Assembly: GCF_003086295.3 (NCBI RefSeq)
Contig: NC_092041.1
Location: 96,125,827 to 96,189,826, forward strand
Length of the DNA: 64,000 nt
Source of the DNA: Arachis hypogaea
Taxonomy: Eukaryota; Streptophyta; Magnoliopsida; Fabales; Fabaceae
Direction of reading: 5' to 3'
Below are positions 1-13,456 of the stretch, one piece after another. Below the pieces are notes generated by a model. The model was not told where the DNA came from and did no database searches. It was given only the letters and a program-made list of their open reading frames with translations. The translations under genes and the position numbers were made by a program. The first letter of the stretch is position 1; each line of letters opens with the position of its first letter.

Positions 1-3000
1 TTGGTTGCAACAAGGTGCTCTTTGACGGATTTCAGTGTCAAATACCCCCATGTTCGCCAATTGTTTTGAACCACTTCTATGAACTGGTTTGTCAAGATTA
101 GGTCAAAATATTTTTCCTTCATGGTTTAATTTCAATTTTTTTCATATAACCATTGAAGTTAATACCTTTAAATTTTCTAATTGACCTAACTCTATTAATT
201 TGTTTACTTGAGGTGCTTTTAAATTGTAAAATTGGTACATTTTCACTTTTGTAACCATGTAAATAGAAAATTTTACTTTTCAATGAATTTTGGTTACATT
301 AAGTGCAAATTTCACTCTTTTCACACCAATTTTACAAATTCAGTGATCAAACACATTGATGATTGATTATGTTTCATTATGCATATTTCCTTATCTGTTT
401 CATCATCAATGCCTGATGTACATGCTTAAATGACATTAATTACTTGGTTGAGTTAACATGTGCTCTACACATTTTTAATTTGGTCATTTTAAGCATATTG
501 CATTATAGTGGCATGAATGTGAGTTTACTTGTCCTTGGAAATTTATGAACACTTTTATGCTTTAAGATTCATATTTACTATGCAATTGGCAATTGACTTT
601 CTTTCTTTTTCTAACTTTTGGTTTTTAACTAACCTTTTTAACTTTTCTTTTTTTTTTACCTTTCCTTTCTAACTAACTCTTTTACTATTCTTTTGATGCA
701 TAGTAATATTGTTTCTTAAGGGACAAGAAACTTGGTTTTCTTTACATTCAATTACTTGGAATGTGAATTCTAACTGATTTTGATTTCTATTTTCATTCCG
801 TTCCAAGTTAATTGCACTTTTATTTACTCACTTCATGTATAAGCTATTGATTCTTCTGTTTTCTATTCTTGCCTGCTTATTATATTTTTTTTTCCTTGCA
901 TGCCTTAGATTCTATTTCGTATCCCATTTTCTATGAGTGCTTTTCAGAATTACTGATGGAAAGGGAAAAGGAAAGGCTAAAGCCAGCTCAAGCAAAAGAA
1001 AAAGAACACAGCCAGCCGCTGCAATAGCAGATGAATATCTTTCTGAGAGGCAACCTACTAAGAAGGAGAAGGTTGATCAAAACACGCCTTCTTCTAACCC
1101 AGTTAAGTTTTCCAACCTCTATTGTGAGCTAAAGTTTCTGCACTTTCTGGAAAGGTAGAACCTCCACATAGAGAGGAAGTTAGAGATACCAACCGACATG
1201 AAGCAGTATACTGAGCAGCAGATTGCCCAGCAGGGCTGGGTATTGTTGGATAGAGAGCTGGTAGGAATGAACGCATCTTGGGTTGTGGAATTCTATTGCA
1301 AGTATTACCAGGTAACCCTAGATGCGGTTCTGCTCCGAGGTAGGCATATTCTGGTTACAGAGGAGGCGATAGAAGAGATCCTCTACTTGTGGCCATAAAT
1401 TGATGAAAAAGATGATTTTCATAAGGCTGAGGAGGCAATTAAGCTTATGGAGTTTGATTGGGATGCAGTCTTTCGTACTATAGCTGTCCACCTTGATGTT
1501 TTGTGGGCATATGGACCATCAAAACCAACTCCATGGGTTATCAAGGTCGATTATCTCATAGTTGAGACTAGGTTATGGCAGCAGATTCTGAGCAACTACG
1601 TTATGCTTAACACTCATGAGTTTAAGGTTCCAGCAGATATGGCTATTCTTATCTGGTGTGTTTTGGAAGGGAGCCACTATACCTTCCAGGACTCATCAAG
1701 AGGTACATGGCTTGGGCACATGTCAGAGGCAGCTTGGCATTCCCTTGTTTGATCACTTAGATGGGTCACCAGGTTGAGGTACCTTGGGAGCAGGCGGATG
1801 AGAGACCGACAGTTGCTGGCCATAAGAGAGTTATTTCACACGGCAACTGGTTCGGAGATTATCCTGCCAGACACTGAGGTCGCCAAGCACGGACTGCTTC
1901 TACCAAGACGGCTACATCCTCGGCTATAGCAAAACCCTCAGCAGCACCTTCAGCACCCCCACACCAGCAGCACCATCTTCTACTTAACAACTGATCTACC
2001 GTCTTGTGCAATACCTCTTCGAGCGTATGGATCAGATAGAACATTGCAATAAGCGACGTTATGTGCAATTGAGGAGGATTGTGACTTTTCAACGGCACTG
2101 ACATTCCTTCTGATCCCGATATTGAGGAGGAGGCCCAGGCTGGTGAGCCGGCGGAGCCACAGGCCCTGTAGCAGAAAGTGGAGATGTTGGTGACGACTCC
2201 TCCCACCCAGTGTGATTTGGTGAGCATCGAGAACAATGCTTGTATTTAAGTGTTGGGAGGCCGTTATTTATCGGCAAAATTATTTTGGGTGAATCATTCT
2301 ATTTCCAAACACTTTTGTTTTAATTTTCAGTATTTGCATCTTTATTTTAGTATGCTTTTGAACTTTTGTATATATTGGTTGTTTTGGATACTCTTTAGTT
2401 TACCGTACTTTATACTTTTGCTTGTATATGCTTTAGACTTTAGTTTAGTTTGCATCTTTTTGGTGTAGGTAGTATATAGGTATATATAGTTTATTGTAGT
2501 TGATTAGTTATGATTGGAAAATGCGCATAATAGAATTTAGTTTATTCTAATACGCATGAGAAATTAATTTGGTTGAAAGTAGGGAATAAACTAAGAATTT
2601 TTTATTTTTCATAATCACACAACACAATATATACATACATATAATAAATGTTAGTCAAATTGATTTATTCAATTTAAGCTTGCATTATTTATATAATTTG
2701 AAATATGGTTTTTGAGCTAAGAATACACAACCTGTGAGTTTTTGAGCCTAGTTGTATGGTTACATTATTTGACCACTAATTTCCTTCTTGTGTGCTATTC
2801 TCTCTATGATTGCAATCTTTAGTTTGTTTAATTCTATATGTCCATTGTTTAGTGTATATACATGCATTTATGTGATTGAGACTATCATTTTATTATAGCT
2901 CACTTAAACCCAAATAGCCTACCATTTCATTTACCTTTGTTTGTCACTTTTAGCCTTTTTAATCCCCTTTTATTCTTTATATTGCCACATTACTAACCTT

Positions 3001-3857
3001 AAACGAAAAATAATTAATTTCCGTATTTGAATCTTTAATTAGCTTAGGATAGTGAGTGTGTGTGACAACTAAGCGTGGAAAAAAAATTGGAAACTTTAGT
3101 TGATGAAAATATGTTTTATGCTTGTTAAAAAATATTAAAAATTTGGGTACACACTCATGCAATAGTATAGGAACCATATGCATTGATGTCTTTGGTATAT
3201 ATTATGTTTCTTATGTTTAAAAAAAAGAAGAAAAAGAAAAGAGAAAAAGAAATAATAAAAAGGGGACAAAATTATCCCAATGTGATTGAATTGAAGTTGA
3301 TGCATGAGAATGTGTATATGTAAAAGTGAGATTTTGGATAGCTAAGCTTGATATTAGAATTGTATAGATTGTGTATGTATTAGGTGAGAACTTAGGTTAA
3401 TCAAAGATTCAAATGCAAACTCACTTAGTCATACATATATCCTTGCCAAACATTAGAAAGCATGATTAAAGGAGAATTGAGTAGATTAACCCTAAACACT
3501 TGAGCGACTAGAGTGTATATACACATCCGGTGAGGGTTCAATTGCTCAATTCCATATTTCCATCTATGATCATTGCTTATCTTGTAAGTTTGTAAATTCT
3601 TTTGAATAACTCAATTCAATTGTGAATTTGGTTTGGATATGATTATTTTGGCCCTTGATTGTGCATACATGCTTTCTTGGAAATTTGATTTACTTTGACT
3701 ACGTATATACCTATACATAAATAAATAGTAATTAGAATAGTTATATGCATGTAGATAGTTTACATTTAGATATTTTGTAGTGAATAAAAGTGATACCCCT
3801 TTCTTGTCTTTCTTGAGTTTAGCATAAGGACATGCTATTGTTTAAGTATGAAAAGAT
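1..3857 (+). mobile_element. Element A, internal 3' part (left end outside window)
   Basis: This stretch runs into the LTR at 3858 on the same strand, so I read it as the 3' internal region of an LTR retrotransposon whose gag-pol lies left of the window. The only coding trace is the broken ORF at 937-1752. Positions 1-936 and 1753-3857 are AT-rich and I find no gene in them. A long purine tract lies at 3219-3267. Lineage is inferred (Ty3/gypsy with an extra 3' ORF); no polymerase domain is present to prove it. Confidence 0.6.
937..1752 (+). pseudogene. Degenerate extra ORF of element A (plant transposon-protein-like)
   Basis: Three open stretches (937-1158, 1198-1398, 1447-1752) lie in one reading frame and are separated only by stop codons at 1156, 1396 and 1750, so they are one decayed ORF. 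The N-terminal part is basic (SSSKRKRTQP, a possible nuclear signal). The C-terminal part (WVIKVDYLIVETRLWQQIL, then FKVPADMAILIWCVLEG) resembles the 'putative plant transposon protein' domain found in the extra 3' ORF of legume Ty3/gypsy elements; that match is from memory. No ATG fits the start: AG at about 947 could be a splice acceptor or the 5' end may be lost. Its biochemical role is unknown to me. Confidence 0.5.
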
Positions 3858-5235
3858 TGATAAACCACATTTTGATGGTTTATTTTGTATTGAATTTGGT
3901 AAATTTTATCAACTTTCTTCATATTTTGTAATTGTGCTTAATGATTGAAAACATGCCTTTTAGGGTTTTAATTCACTAAATTTAATTCACTTTTATTCCA
4001 CTCGATGCCTTGATGTGTTTGCCCAGTGATTCCAAGCTTAGAAGGCAAGGATTGGACCAAATAAGTGAAGAAAAAGCATGCAAGATGGAGAATTCATGAC
4101 GAATTAACGATTTGGTGGAGTTCATGGTCACGTGTATGCATGCCTCACGCGTACGCATGAGTGAGGATTTCGTCAGGCCACACGTACGCGTGACATCCTG
4201 CGTACACGTGACACTTGGCACGTGACTAACTTAAAGAAAATGTGGTTGGCGATTTCTGAGCTCATCCAACATAATCCAACTCATTTTTGAAGTATTTAAG
4301 GCCAAATTCAAGAAGGAACAAGGGGAGAGTAATTAGGTTCAGTTTTAGGATGATGTATTAGGTCATATTCTAGAGAGAGAAGCTCTTTCTTCTCTCTAAA
4401 ATTAGGATAGATTAGATTAAATTTCCATTAGGATTAGGTTTTAATTTTTGCTTTGATTTAGTTTTCCGTACAATTTCTTGTTGCTACATTTTTGTTTCTT
4501 AGTCTTAATTGTCATTTCGTTTATATTGTCACTTTTGTGTTTATGAACTCTTATTGATTTTGATTTTCATTTAATGTAATTTGCTATTTTATGTTTCTTT
4601 GTTGTTTAATTGAGTTGTTATTGTTGTTATCTTGCATGTGGTAGTTTTAGATTTTATTATTCTTGCAATTTTACTAAGCTTTTCTTTTATGCCTTCCAAG
4701 TTTTTGATAAAATGTTTGGTTGGATTTTAGAGTAGATTTTAGCACTCTTGACTTGAGATTGAGGAATTAGGTTCCTTGATATCATTGATGTCCAATTATA
4801 TTGGTGATTTAGGGTTGTTAGTTGGTTTTAGAATCAACTATGTCCACTTGACTTAACCCTCCGATGTTAGAGGATGACTAAATGGAATTAATCCTTTGTA
4901 ATTCCATGTTATGGTCAATGATCTAGATAGAAAACCATGAATCTTAATCCATTCTATGAGTGTATTTTAGCATTTATAGTTTCTTTGTTTGATCTTTACT
5001 TTCTTGGTCATCAATCAAAAACCCCAAAATACCTCATAGCCAATAATATGCACACTCCCCAGCAATTTCTTTGAGAGACTATCCAAGGTTTAAATACTCT
5101 CGATTTTTATTGAATTTGACTTAAGTGACAAACAAATTAAACTTTGACCAAGAGTCATCTGTTGGTTTGAAACTATACTTGCAACGAGGTTCTTTTCTAT
5201 TGAGAAATTCTATACCAACGATAATTCTTTCGTCA
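3858..5235 (+). repeat. 3' LTR of element A
   Basis: It starts TGATAAACCACA and ends TTCTTTCGTCA. The same start, in reverse, bounds the solo LTR at 10355-11902, which fixes both ends; length 1378 bp. A cluster of CpG-rich motifs (ACGCGTACGC, ACACGTACGCGTGAC) lies at 4125-4215, upstream of a TATTTAA box near 4295. The 5 bases before it (AAGAT) and after it (CAAAC) differ, as expected if this is the 3' LTR of a long element and not a solo LTR. Confidence 0.8.
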
Positions 5236-8137
5236 CAAACTCACTGAGGTAGGTTGCGACCTGCATCTGAAAAATAACAACATATCGTATGAGAACAGGA
5301 GGTTCTCAGTATGGTAACAGTGCCCAATAGATAAGATATAAGGTTCTGGGATGCCAAAGGCAATCCTAGAACTTCACACTGATATAAAGATATTAAAGCT
5401 TAATGAAACATATAACTTAAACCAATAACAGGGTAACTAACTTAAGAGAATTCTAAACTAACAGAAACACCACTATCCCACAGCCTTCGCTATCATATCC
5501 TACATGCGATCCCATCGCCATTGCCTACCGAACCTCCTCAATCCCAGCAAGAAACACAACTAGATGCAATCAAGTAAAACATATGTAATCTACATTTATA
5601 GTAAGTAATTCAAGAAACAGGTAAGTATGTTATACATTAAGGCAATAGATGCAAGTAAGCAAAGCAGAAAAACACAAAGAAGATGCACATGATGAATGCC
5701 TATCTTATTGGCCATGGTATCACTTGTCAGTTCAATTTCCAACCCGACACATTTCCTCGGGATGTCGCCTTTAGGTCACAATTTATTGGTACCCCAGGGA
5801 TATAGTGCCTGGCATACTATCCAGGGATATAGAGCCCGCCACACTCCTGTGATTTGAAAGGGGAGAGCAGGATACTCAGCCTTAGCCCTCACATTGTTCT
5901 TAACGTAAGCGAGATTAACCATCGTTCTTACGCTAGCACGCAACCTCGACAAGCGGGATCCACCACTGACCTTACCCGAGGAGTATATCGACTTATCAAT
6001 AATCTCGTGGATCTCGACCTCGACAAGCAGAATTAACCACCATCCTTGCCAGGCGCATAAATAGATTAACAACAATATCATTAATTCACTATTAGTATCC
6101 AATGAGTTCATCATTCCTCTCCAAGTTCCAAAGTCATCATAACCATCATCAATTTTCAATTTCTCAAATTCATCATCAATCTAGTGCTCCATTAACTCAC
6201 ATAACTATTCCATCCACATTACATCTCAAGCCTAAGTCATTGTCTTCTAAGAAAATATCTAATTTAAGTCACCTAACCCATCCTCACTAGTTATGAGCCT
6301 TAAGTAGTAATTAAAGAAGGTTGAAAAGCTAGAGAAACAATCAAAGTGTTAAAGAAAAAGTTTTTAGCAAAATAGGGGTCATGCATACGCACGCCTCCTC
6401 TCGCATATACATGGGTGTCAAATTGTCCAAGTCGTGTATGCATGCTCCATTCGTGTACGCGAGACATCAAAATAGAACGGGAGGCTCGCGTCGTGTGCAA
6501 CATGCCACATACGCATGGCTGAAAAAATACCATTCTCACGTACGTATGCTTGTCTCGCGTACGCGAGAGTGCTTGGCAGCAGCCAATCCTTGCGTCGTGC
6601 GCACTCTCTACGTACGCATGTCTTGAAAACCTTTGAAAAATTTTATACTAAACTTCAAAGGTGCATAAAGTTTTTGTTATAAAATATTTTTCATCCGTTC
6701 TTCAAATGTCTTAAACCTCTCAGATCCAACTTTCAAAATTGCAAGGTTCTATTAAAAACCAGCTATGGCTCTATTGAAGTTGGTTAAAAATAAGGTTTTA
6801 TTAAAAATTGTAAGGTTCTCTAGTTTTCCAAAACTCCAAACCAAACCAAATCCAAACATACTCAATTCCAAATCCTACATTTTCTTACACATTACCAATT
6901 GCAACTCTATCATTGTTCAACCACACAACACCTAACCATTTAATTCCAAAATCAACAACCACTTCTATAATTTTCCTCATACACAACCACTATCAACAAG
7001 TACCAATCCAAACCATCACAAATCATTATTCCTCCATTCAACATCATTGAAACTCACAATAATCATCAATTGTCATTAACATCAATAATAGTCAATACTC
7101 ATCCTCGACATCAATATTTATCAACATTGAATAAGCATAAACAATCATCTTCAATTCAATCCTATCCTAAGGCCTCCTAGCCTAAGTTTCACGAAATATT
7201 ATATATTAACTAAAGAAAATCAAAACTATACATTGGTCGATTCCCACACTAGCAACAAAGCTCCAGCCACCAAAGTTCAATCCAATTGTCAAGACCAACT
7301 CCAATAATTACAAATTTCAATCTAATATCATGCAATATACCAAAATCAATCCTAGGTTCACAAATATACCAAATCACAAGGGTTTCAAAGTAACTTACCT
7401 TATTCGACAGTATTAGGGACAAAATCCAACAATAACCCAATGCTAGATTACCCCTAAATAACCAAAATCAAAGAATCTACTCAATAACTAAATCCAAAAT
7501 CACGAAATTGTTAGGGCAGAGAAATGGGCAAGAAAGTGTGAGTTCCCTACTACTTTGTTTATCTAGAAATGACGGGCTTGACGAGAGCTACGCGTGACCA
7601 CAAACGGGACGCGAATTAGAGTATCGTAGCTCAAGTTATGATCGAAAGAAGAAGATGATGAATAGTATTTAGGTTTTCTTCCCCCTTCTCAATTCTCAGC
7701 TGTGTTCTTGTGTTGTTTATGGGTGAATGATGCCAAATGGCCTTTAATGAGTATATTTATATGTTGGTCTTGGGCTCAACCTGAGCCCAGTCCAACCGTT
7801 TAGCATTTTTGGTTCGTTTAGCCAAACTTTGGGCCAAAATCTTTAGACTTAGCACTTAGTTTTCAATTCTAAATATTTTTCCAAGTTTTTCTACAATTTT
7901 ATTTTCTCTCACATAGTACCAAATAGACTTAAGCCAGTACTACTAACTAAATTACTAGTACACGTTTTTACACAATTTTCTGCACAAAATTATATTTTTC
8001 CACTCGGAAAAATCTACTGAATTTAAATCTCACCTTTAAACTTTCTAATTAATATTTCTAAATTTTCAAACTTATTCTGAGGAATTAAATTATTATTTTT
8101 ATGTTAATTAATCGGTTAATAACTTCTGGTTCTTACA
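5236..8137 (-). repeat. 3' LTR of element B (distal end removed by element A)
   Basis: It is about 85-90% alike by eye to 14828-16536. It ends at 8137 (TTCTTACA on the plus strand), directly before the polypurine tract. About 420 bp corresponding to 14408-14827 is missing at the left because element A is inserted there. Minisatellite-like CpG motifs (CGTACGCATG, CGCGTACGCGAG) lie at 6375-6620. On the minus strand a TATA-like stretch is near 7770. The full LTR would be about 3.3 kb. It contains no gene of its own. Confidence 0.75.
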
Positions 8138-8149
8138 TTCTCCCCACCA
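8138..8149 (-). other. Polypurine tract of element B
   Basis: On the minus strand the sequence TGGTGGGGAGAA directly precedes the LTR start TGTAAGAACC. A purine run touching the 3' LTR is the usual plus-strand primer site for reverse transcription. Confidence 0.8.
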
Positions 8150-8189
8150 AACTAGAAATTTTGTCTCCAAATTTTAAGAATTATCTGAG

Positions 8190-9550
8190 AATAACCCAGG
8201 ATAATCCTTCCACATCTCTGAATCCAATTCTTAAGTGTGCTCTTTCATTCTAGCTCTCTTCCAAGCTACCTTTACCAATAGAACTTCTTTTTCACACAAC
8301 TTCTTCACACTAGTGTCATCAATTCTCACTGGCATGACTTGAAAAGTTAGGTTCTCCTTCAACTCAACCGATTCAGGCTCTAACACATGAGTCGCATCTG
8401 ATGTATACTTACGGAGTTGTGACACATGAAATACGTCATGTAGGTTAGACAAGCAAGGCCACTTGATAAGCCACCAGACCGACTAGCCTTAACACTTCAA
8501 AAGGCCCTATGTACCTCGAATTCAACTTCTTCGTCTCGATCGCCCTTCCAATTCAGTTGTTGGAGTAACCTTTAAGAATACATGTTCACCCTCTTCAAAT
8601 TCTAATAGCTTTCTCCTCTTATCTACATAACTCTTATGTCAGTTTTGTGCAGTCAGAATCCTAACTCGAATTTGCTTGATCTTCTTAGTGGTCTCTGCTA
8701 CCAAATCCAGTCCCAATACACTTGATTCATCGGTTTCATACCAACACAGTGGAGACTGGCATTTTTGTCCATACAAAGCTTCATACGGAGCCATCCCAAT
8801 GCTCGCATGAAAGCTATTGTTGTACGTAAACTCCACCAATGGCATGTAATGCTCCTAACTTCCCAATTGATCCAATACACACGCCTTTAACATATCCTCT
8901 AATGTCTGAATAGTTCTTTTCAATTGTTTGTCAGTTTGTGGATGATACGCAGTGCTGAGACATAGTCTCGTACCGAAAGCTTTCTGAAAAAGCTCCTCGA
9001 AATCTTGACGCAAAATGGGGATCTCGGTTTGACACTATCATTATTGGTATACCGTGCAACCTCACTATCTCCTTAATGCACAGTCTCGTCAATTCCTCTA
9101 GTGAATAGTTCACTCGGATAGGTAGAAAGTGAGCAAACTTGGTTAAGCGATCCATGATCATCCAAACTGCATCAAATCCTGACCTAGTCATCGGCAAACT
9201 TGTTACAAAGTCCATAGCAACTCCTTCCCACTTCCATTGAGGAATTTCAAGAGTTGTAGCATTCCTGAAGGTCTCCAATGCTCTATCTTCACCTTCTGAC
9301 ACATCAAACACTTAGATACAACTGAAGCTACATCACCTTTCATTCTAGGCCACCAAAATATTTTCTTCAAATCGTGGTACATTTTTGTACTTCCTGGATG
9401 AATAGAGAATCCGCTGTTATGAGCTTCCGACAACAACTCTTGCCTCAAACTCCCAACATCTGGCACACAGATCCTCCCCTTATATTTCCATATACCTTCA
9501 CCGTCCTTAGTGAACTCTCCTTGCCTTTCTTTACCAATCGGTTGGAACAT
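8190..9550 (-). pseudogene. Integrase and chromodomain-like tail of element B
   Basis: The reading order on the minus strand is a zinc-binding region (residues H..H..C..C in 9350-9500; CLMCQK visible), the core ([18 protein letters not shown], then [16 protein letters not shown]), and a C-terminal segment (MSNLHDVFHVSQLRKY) leading to a chromodomain-like end (VKVAWKRARMKEHT). Integrase joins the cDNA to host DNA; the chromodomain is thought to guide site choice. The second catalytic Asp, usually SDRD, is Asn here (SNRD). Several frameshifts and stops interrupt it. Confidence 0.8.
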
Positions 9551-9553
9551 TTT

Positions 9554-10349
9554 CTAAAGCTCCTGCTCGTCTTGCTGGGCCCTCTGAATTTTTGTCTTGA
9601 ATGTGCTTGAGATATGCAACTTATTCAAACAGGCTTTTCTGTCAACTTTACCAATGTCCAACTTAAGCTCCGCAAACTTGTTTACCAATTGCTCCTCTTT
9701 AATCCTTATCCAGGAAACAGCCAATGACTTCTTGCTCAAGGCATCTGCTACAATGTTAGCCTTCCAAGGGTGATAACTTAACTCAAAATCATAATCCTTC
9801 AGTAGCTCCATCCATCTTCCTTGGCGCATATTGAGCTCTTTCTGATCAAAGATGTACTTGAGACTCTTGTGATCAGAAAAGACTCAAAACTTAACTCTGT
9901 ACAAATAGTGCCTCCAAATCTTTAAAGCAAACACAACTGTCGCCAATTCCAAATCATGAGTTGGATAATTCACCTCATGTGATCTTAGCTAACCTGAAGC
10001 ATAAGCTACCACATTCTAGTGTTGCATTAACACACAAATCAAGCCTTTCAGTGAGGCATCATAATAAACTTCAAATGGTTCGTGTGGTTCGGTTAAAATT
10101 AAAACTGGCACTGAAGTCAACTTCTCTTTCAAGGTTTGGAAACTTTCTTTGCATTCTGACGTCCACACAAACAGTATATCCTTCCGAGTTAGCTTAGTCA
10201 TCGGTAACGTGATTTACAAAAAATCCATGGATGAATCTTCTATAATATCTGACTAATCCCAAGAAACTCTTAACCTCAGTCACTGACATCGACCTTCCCC
10301 ATTCTATTACCGCCTCAACCTTTAAAGGATTCATTGCTATTCCTCTTCT
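9554..10349 (-). pseudogene. Reverse transcriptase end and RNase H of element B
   Basis: The segment continues RT after the solo LTR insertion (SRRGIAMNPLKVEAV, then SFLGLVRYYRRFI) and runs into RNase H ([55 protein letters not shown]). These are the standard thumb/connection and RNase H signatures of Ty3/gypsy elements. Stop codons inside (for example after LMQH near 10016) break it. Confidence 0.8.
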
Positions 10350-10354
10350 ACTCA

Positions 10355-11902
10355 TGACAAAGGATAAATGCCAGTCTAGAAAATTCCAAGGTTCTCAAAC
10401 TCAAATGTCATCTAAACTGACCAATGATCCCCAATCAAAGTTTAGAAGAGTGTCACAAAAATCAAATTAATTACTGGGAGTAGGATCTCGGATCATTTTC
10501 CCTAGGACTTGCAATTGAGTGCACATGATTGATTAGAAAAATTGGGGGGTTTTGAATTTCTTGCGGGAAAAGTAAAATGACTAGAATCCAAAAGAAAATA
10601 ACAATTAACAATTAAAATGTGACAATTAGAAACACCAAACAAGCAATTGACTATCTAACAAGAATGTAACTAAGATGATAACAATAAAATGGTATGCAAC
10701 TAAGGAACACAAAATTATGGTAAAAGAGCTAAGAAATTAAAGTCAACAAAAAGGAATGGCAATCAATTAATCTAAAGGACCTTGGCTAGGGGTGAGAACT
10801 AGGCTTCCTATCCTTATTGTTAACCACAAACATGATAATTGGCAAGACTATTCCTACTTTGTTATTCTCTAACATTGAAGAAAAGTCAAGTAAGCATAAT
10901 TGATTTTAATCCACAAGTCCTAGACAACTCACTAATTTGATTTAGTGAAAAATTAGCTATAGTGGAAACCAAATCAATTAACAACTCTCAATTACTAACT
11001 AGAATTGGACAGTAACAACTCAAGGATATCCAATTACTCAACCCCAAGCCAAGAAAGAAAATCTACTCCATAGTCAATGTAAACATTCTATCAAATACAT
11101 GGTGAGCAAGCAAAAGGAACATCATATAATTGAGAAAATTGAACATAATTAAATCTATCCACTACTAATTAGCAATGATCACAACTCAATTAACATATAG
11201 AAATCATGAAAACTTCAATGCATTAATAGAAATTCAAAATTAACAATATCCATAAACCAACAAACTAAGAGAGAATAGCTAACAAAGTTTCTAAGTGAGA
11301 TTGAACTAGTAAAACTACAATTAAAGCAACAAAATGGAAATTCAACAAGACCCAAATGAGGAATTGGGACAAAAATGTAATCAAAGTGCACTAAAACCCT
11401 AGAGAAAAGGAAGAGTTTCTCTCTCTAGAAACCTAGGAATAAAAGCTAGTTTAAAATTAAGTAAAATGTGTGTATGCTTGATTGCCTCCATTCCCCCCCC
11501 CCCTTCAATTTTTGGTTGTTTTCCTTTCAAAATTGAGTTGATTTGGGCCCAAGAAAGGTCCAGAAATCGCTGCCACATGGAATTCTAAGAAAATTACGTG
11601 CTTTATGTCATGCATGCCATGCGTATGCGCGAGCGCTAGATCCTCAAAATTTCAATTCTTCATGTTCCTTCCACTTTTGTCCTATAGACCCTAAATCACT
11701 CAACAAACGTATCACGGTATAGAATGGTAATAGAAGAAAATTAAAAATTAACATCTTTAAGGCTTAGGAAGCATTTTTTAATTCTTAAAGCATAATTAGG
11801 AAGAAATCATAAAAGTATGCAATTAATATGAAAAAGTGTGAAAAGAGTTGACAAAATCCACTAAATTCAATCCAAAATAAACCATAAAATTGTGGTTTAT
11901 CA
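10355..11902 (-). repeat. Solo LTR of the element A family, inserted in element B RT
   Basis: On the plus strand it begins TGACAAAGGATAAATG and ends TGGTTTATCA; on the minus strand the start is TGATAAACCACAAT, as in element A. It is flanked by the 5-bp duplication ACTCA (10350-10354 and 11903-11907). Removing it and one copy rejoins the RT reading between HVVS and RRGIA. No internal region is left, so two LTRs have recombined to one. It is 1548 bp against 1378 bp for A. A C run lies near 11494-11505 and a CpG-rich motif at about 11610-11635. Confidence 0.9.
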
Positions 11903-11907
11903 ACTCA

Positions 11908-12616
11908 CCACATGCCTTAAGAACTTTACTTCTATCTTCAAGAATTCACACTTCGACAACTTTGCATACAACTTTCACTCCTTTAAAATTTGTAACACAA
12001 TCCTTAGATGATCTTCATGCTCTTTCACTGTCTTTGAATAAACCAAGATGTCATCTATGAACACCACCAATAACTTATCCAAAAAGGGACAAAATACTAT
12101 GTTCATGTAATCCATTAATACAGCAGGCACATTTGTCAACCCAAAGACATCACTACGTATTCATAGTGACCATAGCGTGTTCTATGATGTCTTCGAGATA
12201 TCCTTCTCTTTCACTCTTATCTGATGGTAACCTGACCTCAAATCGATCTTCAAGAACACCCTAGCTCATTGCAATTGGTCCATTAAATCATCGATCCTCG
12301 GTATTGGAGAGTTATTCTTCACCGTCACTCTGTTCAACTGTCAGTAGTCCTCACAGATTCGCATTCCTCTATCTTTCTTTTTCACTAATAAAACTGGCAC
12401 TCCCCACAAAGATACACTTGGTCAAACAAACCTCTTATTCAGAAGATCCTCCAACAGAGTCTTAAGTTCAACCAACTCTATCGAAGTCATTCTATATGAT
12501 GCAATTGACATTGGTCTGCCTCTTGGCACCAAGTCTATCGCAAATTTAATTTTCCTTTGAGGTGGAAATTCGAGAATATCTTCATGAAACACTTCGAGAA
12601 ACTCTTTAACTATGGG
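11908..12616 (-). pseudogene. Reverse transcriptase core of element B
   Basis: Minus-strand reading gives RT pieces in several frames, including KIKFAIDLVPRGRPMSIASY near 12490-12550, a VLLVKKKD-like piece near 12370, a decayed DD box region near 12050 and KLYAKLSKCEFLK close to the solo LTR. RT copies the element RNA into DNA. The stretch is broken by frameshifts, by the 50-bp duplication at 12567-12666 and by the solo LTR. Confidence 0.7.
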
Positions 12617-12666
12617 AATTTGGGAATATCTTCAGGAAACACTTCAAGAAACTCTTTAACTACGGG
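12567..12666. repeat. 50-bp tandem duplication inside element B pol
   Basis: Units 12567-12616 and 12617-12666 match apart from a few bases (both contain GAATATCTTCA and ACACTTC). Fifty is not a multiple of three, so it shifts the frame; the linker peptide before RT (VVKEFLEVFPEDIP) appears twice and the first copy in reading order ends at a stop at 12610. Confidence 0.9.
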
Positions 12667-13456
12667 AATTCGATCTAGCTTCTGCTCATCGCCTGATGCA
12701 TTTGCAGCCAAAAGTATATAACTATGACGTTCCTCCCCACTACAGTTCACCATTATAGAGTTCAGGTAATAACCCTTAGCTACAACTACTCCTCCTTTTC
12801 CTTCCGACATAAATCAAATCGATCACTCGAAGCAATCTGACAGCACTTGGTTCTTTGATAACCAATCAAACCCCAAAATAATTTCCAACCCAACCATCGG
12901 CAAATAAATTAAGTCATGAACAAAAGATCTATCCTCAATTTTGGAAGGTATCTGTCTACAACCTAATCTAGTCACAACTGTTTGAGACGGTGTATGCCCA
13001 TGCAAATCAAAAGCTAAGTCTGAGATTTTTAACCTTAGTTCAACAACCTTATCAAATACAATTAATGAATTTGAAGCTCCCGTATCATACAAAACAATTA
13101 ATGTCTTGTCACCAATTAAACATTTACCTCTCATCAAAGGATCTGACTTAGCAGCATCATTGGCATTCATAGCAAATACTCGACCTTGTTTTTGGTTCTG
13201 ACCTGCATTCTGGTTTCTCCCACGAGGGTAATCCCTTGACATGTGTCCAGGCAATCCATAAGTAAAGCATCCAACTCTTCCTTTTTCTGATGAAATTGAT
13301 CATAGTTGGCTCTCCTGAAGTTTTCTTGACCTTGGGGGTATTGAGGAGTGTGTCCTCCCCTTTTGAAGTTTTGGGCTCTAGGTTGAAAATGCTATTTACG
13401 GCCTTGATTTTTGATGCCTCCATGAGTATCCCTTGGCAATGCCACTTTATTAGCAT
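12617..13456 (-). pseudogene. Gag zinc knuckle and aspartic protease of element B
   Basis: A degenerate CCHC knuckle (GLPGHMSRDYPRGRNQ, one Cys lost) is followed by a pepsin-like retroviral-type protease with the active-site motif VLYDTGASNSLI and the later hydrophobic motif LEIILGFDWLSKN. The protease would mature Gag-Pol. The segment leads into the linker MSEGKGGVVVAKGYYLNS, then RT. Frame changes near 13254 separate the knuckle from upstream gag. Confidence 0.75.

Noticed and set aside
6102..6626. Frames of 62-81 residues in the left LTR of element B
   Set aside because: His/Ser-rich translations of LTR minisatellite DNA; the matching right LTR does not keep them.
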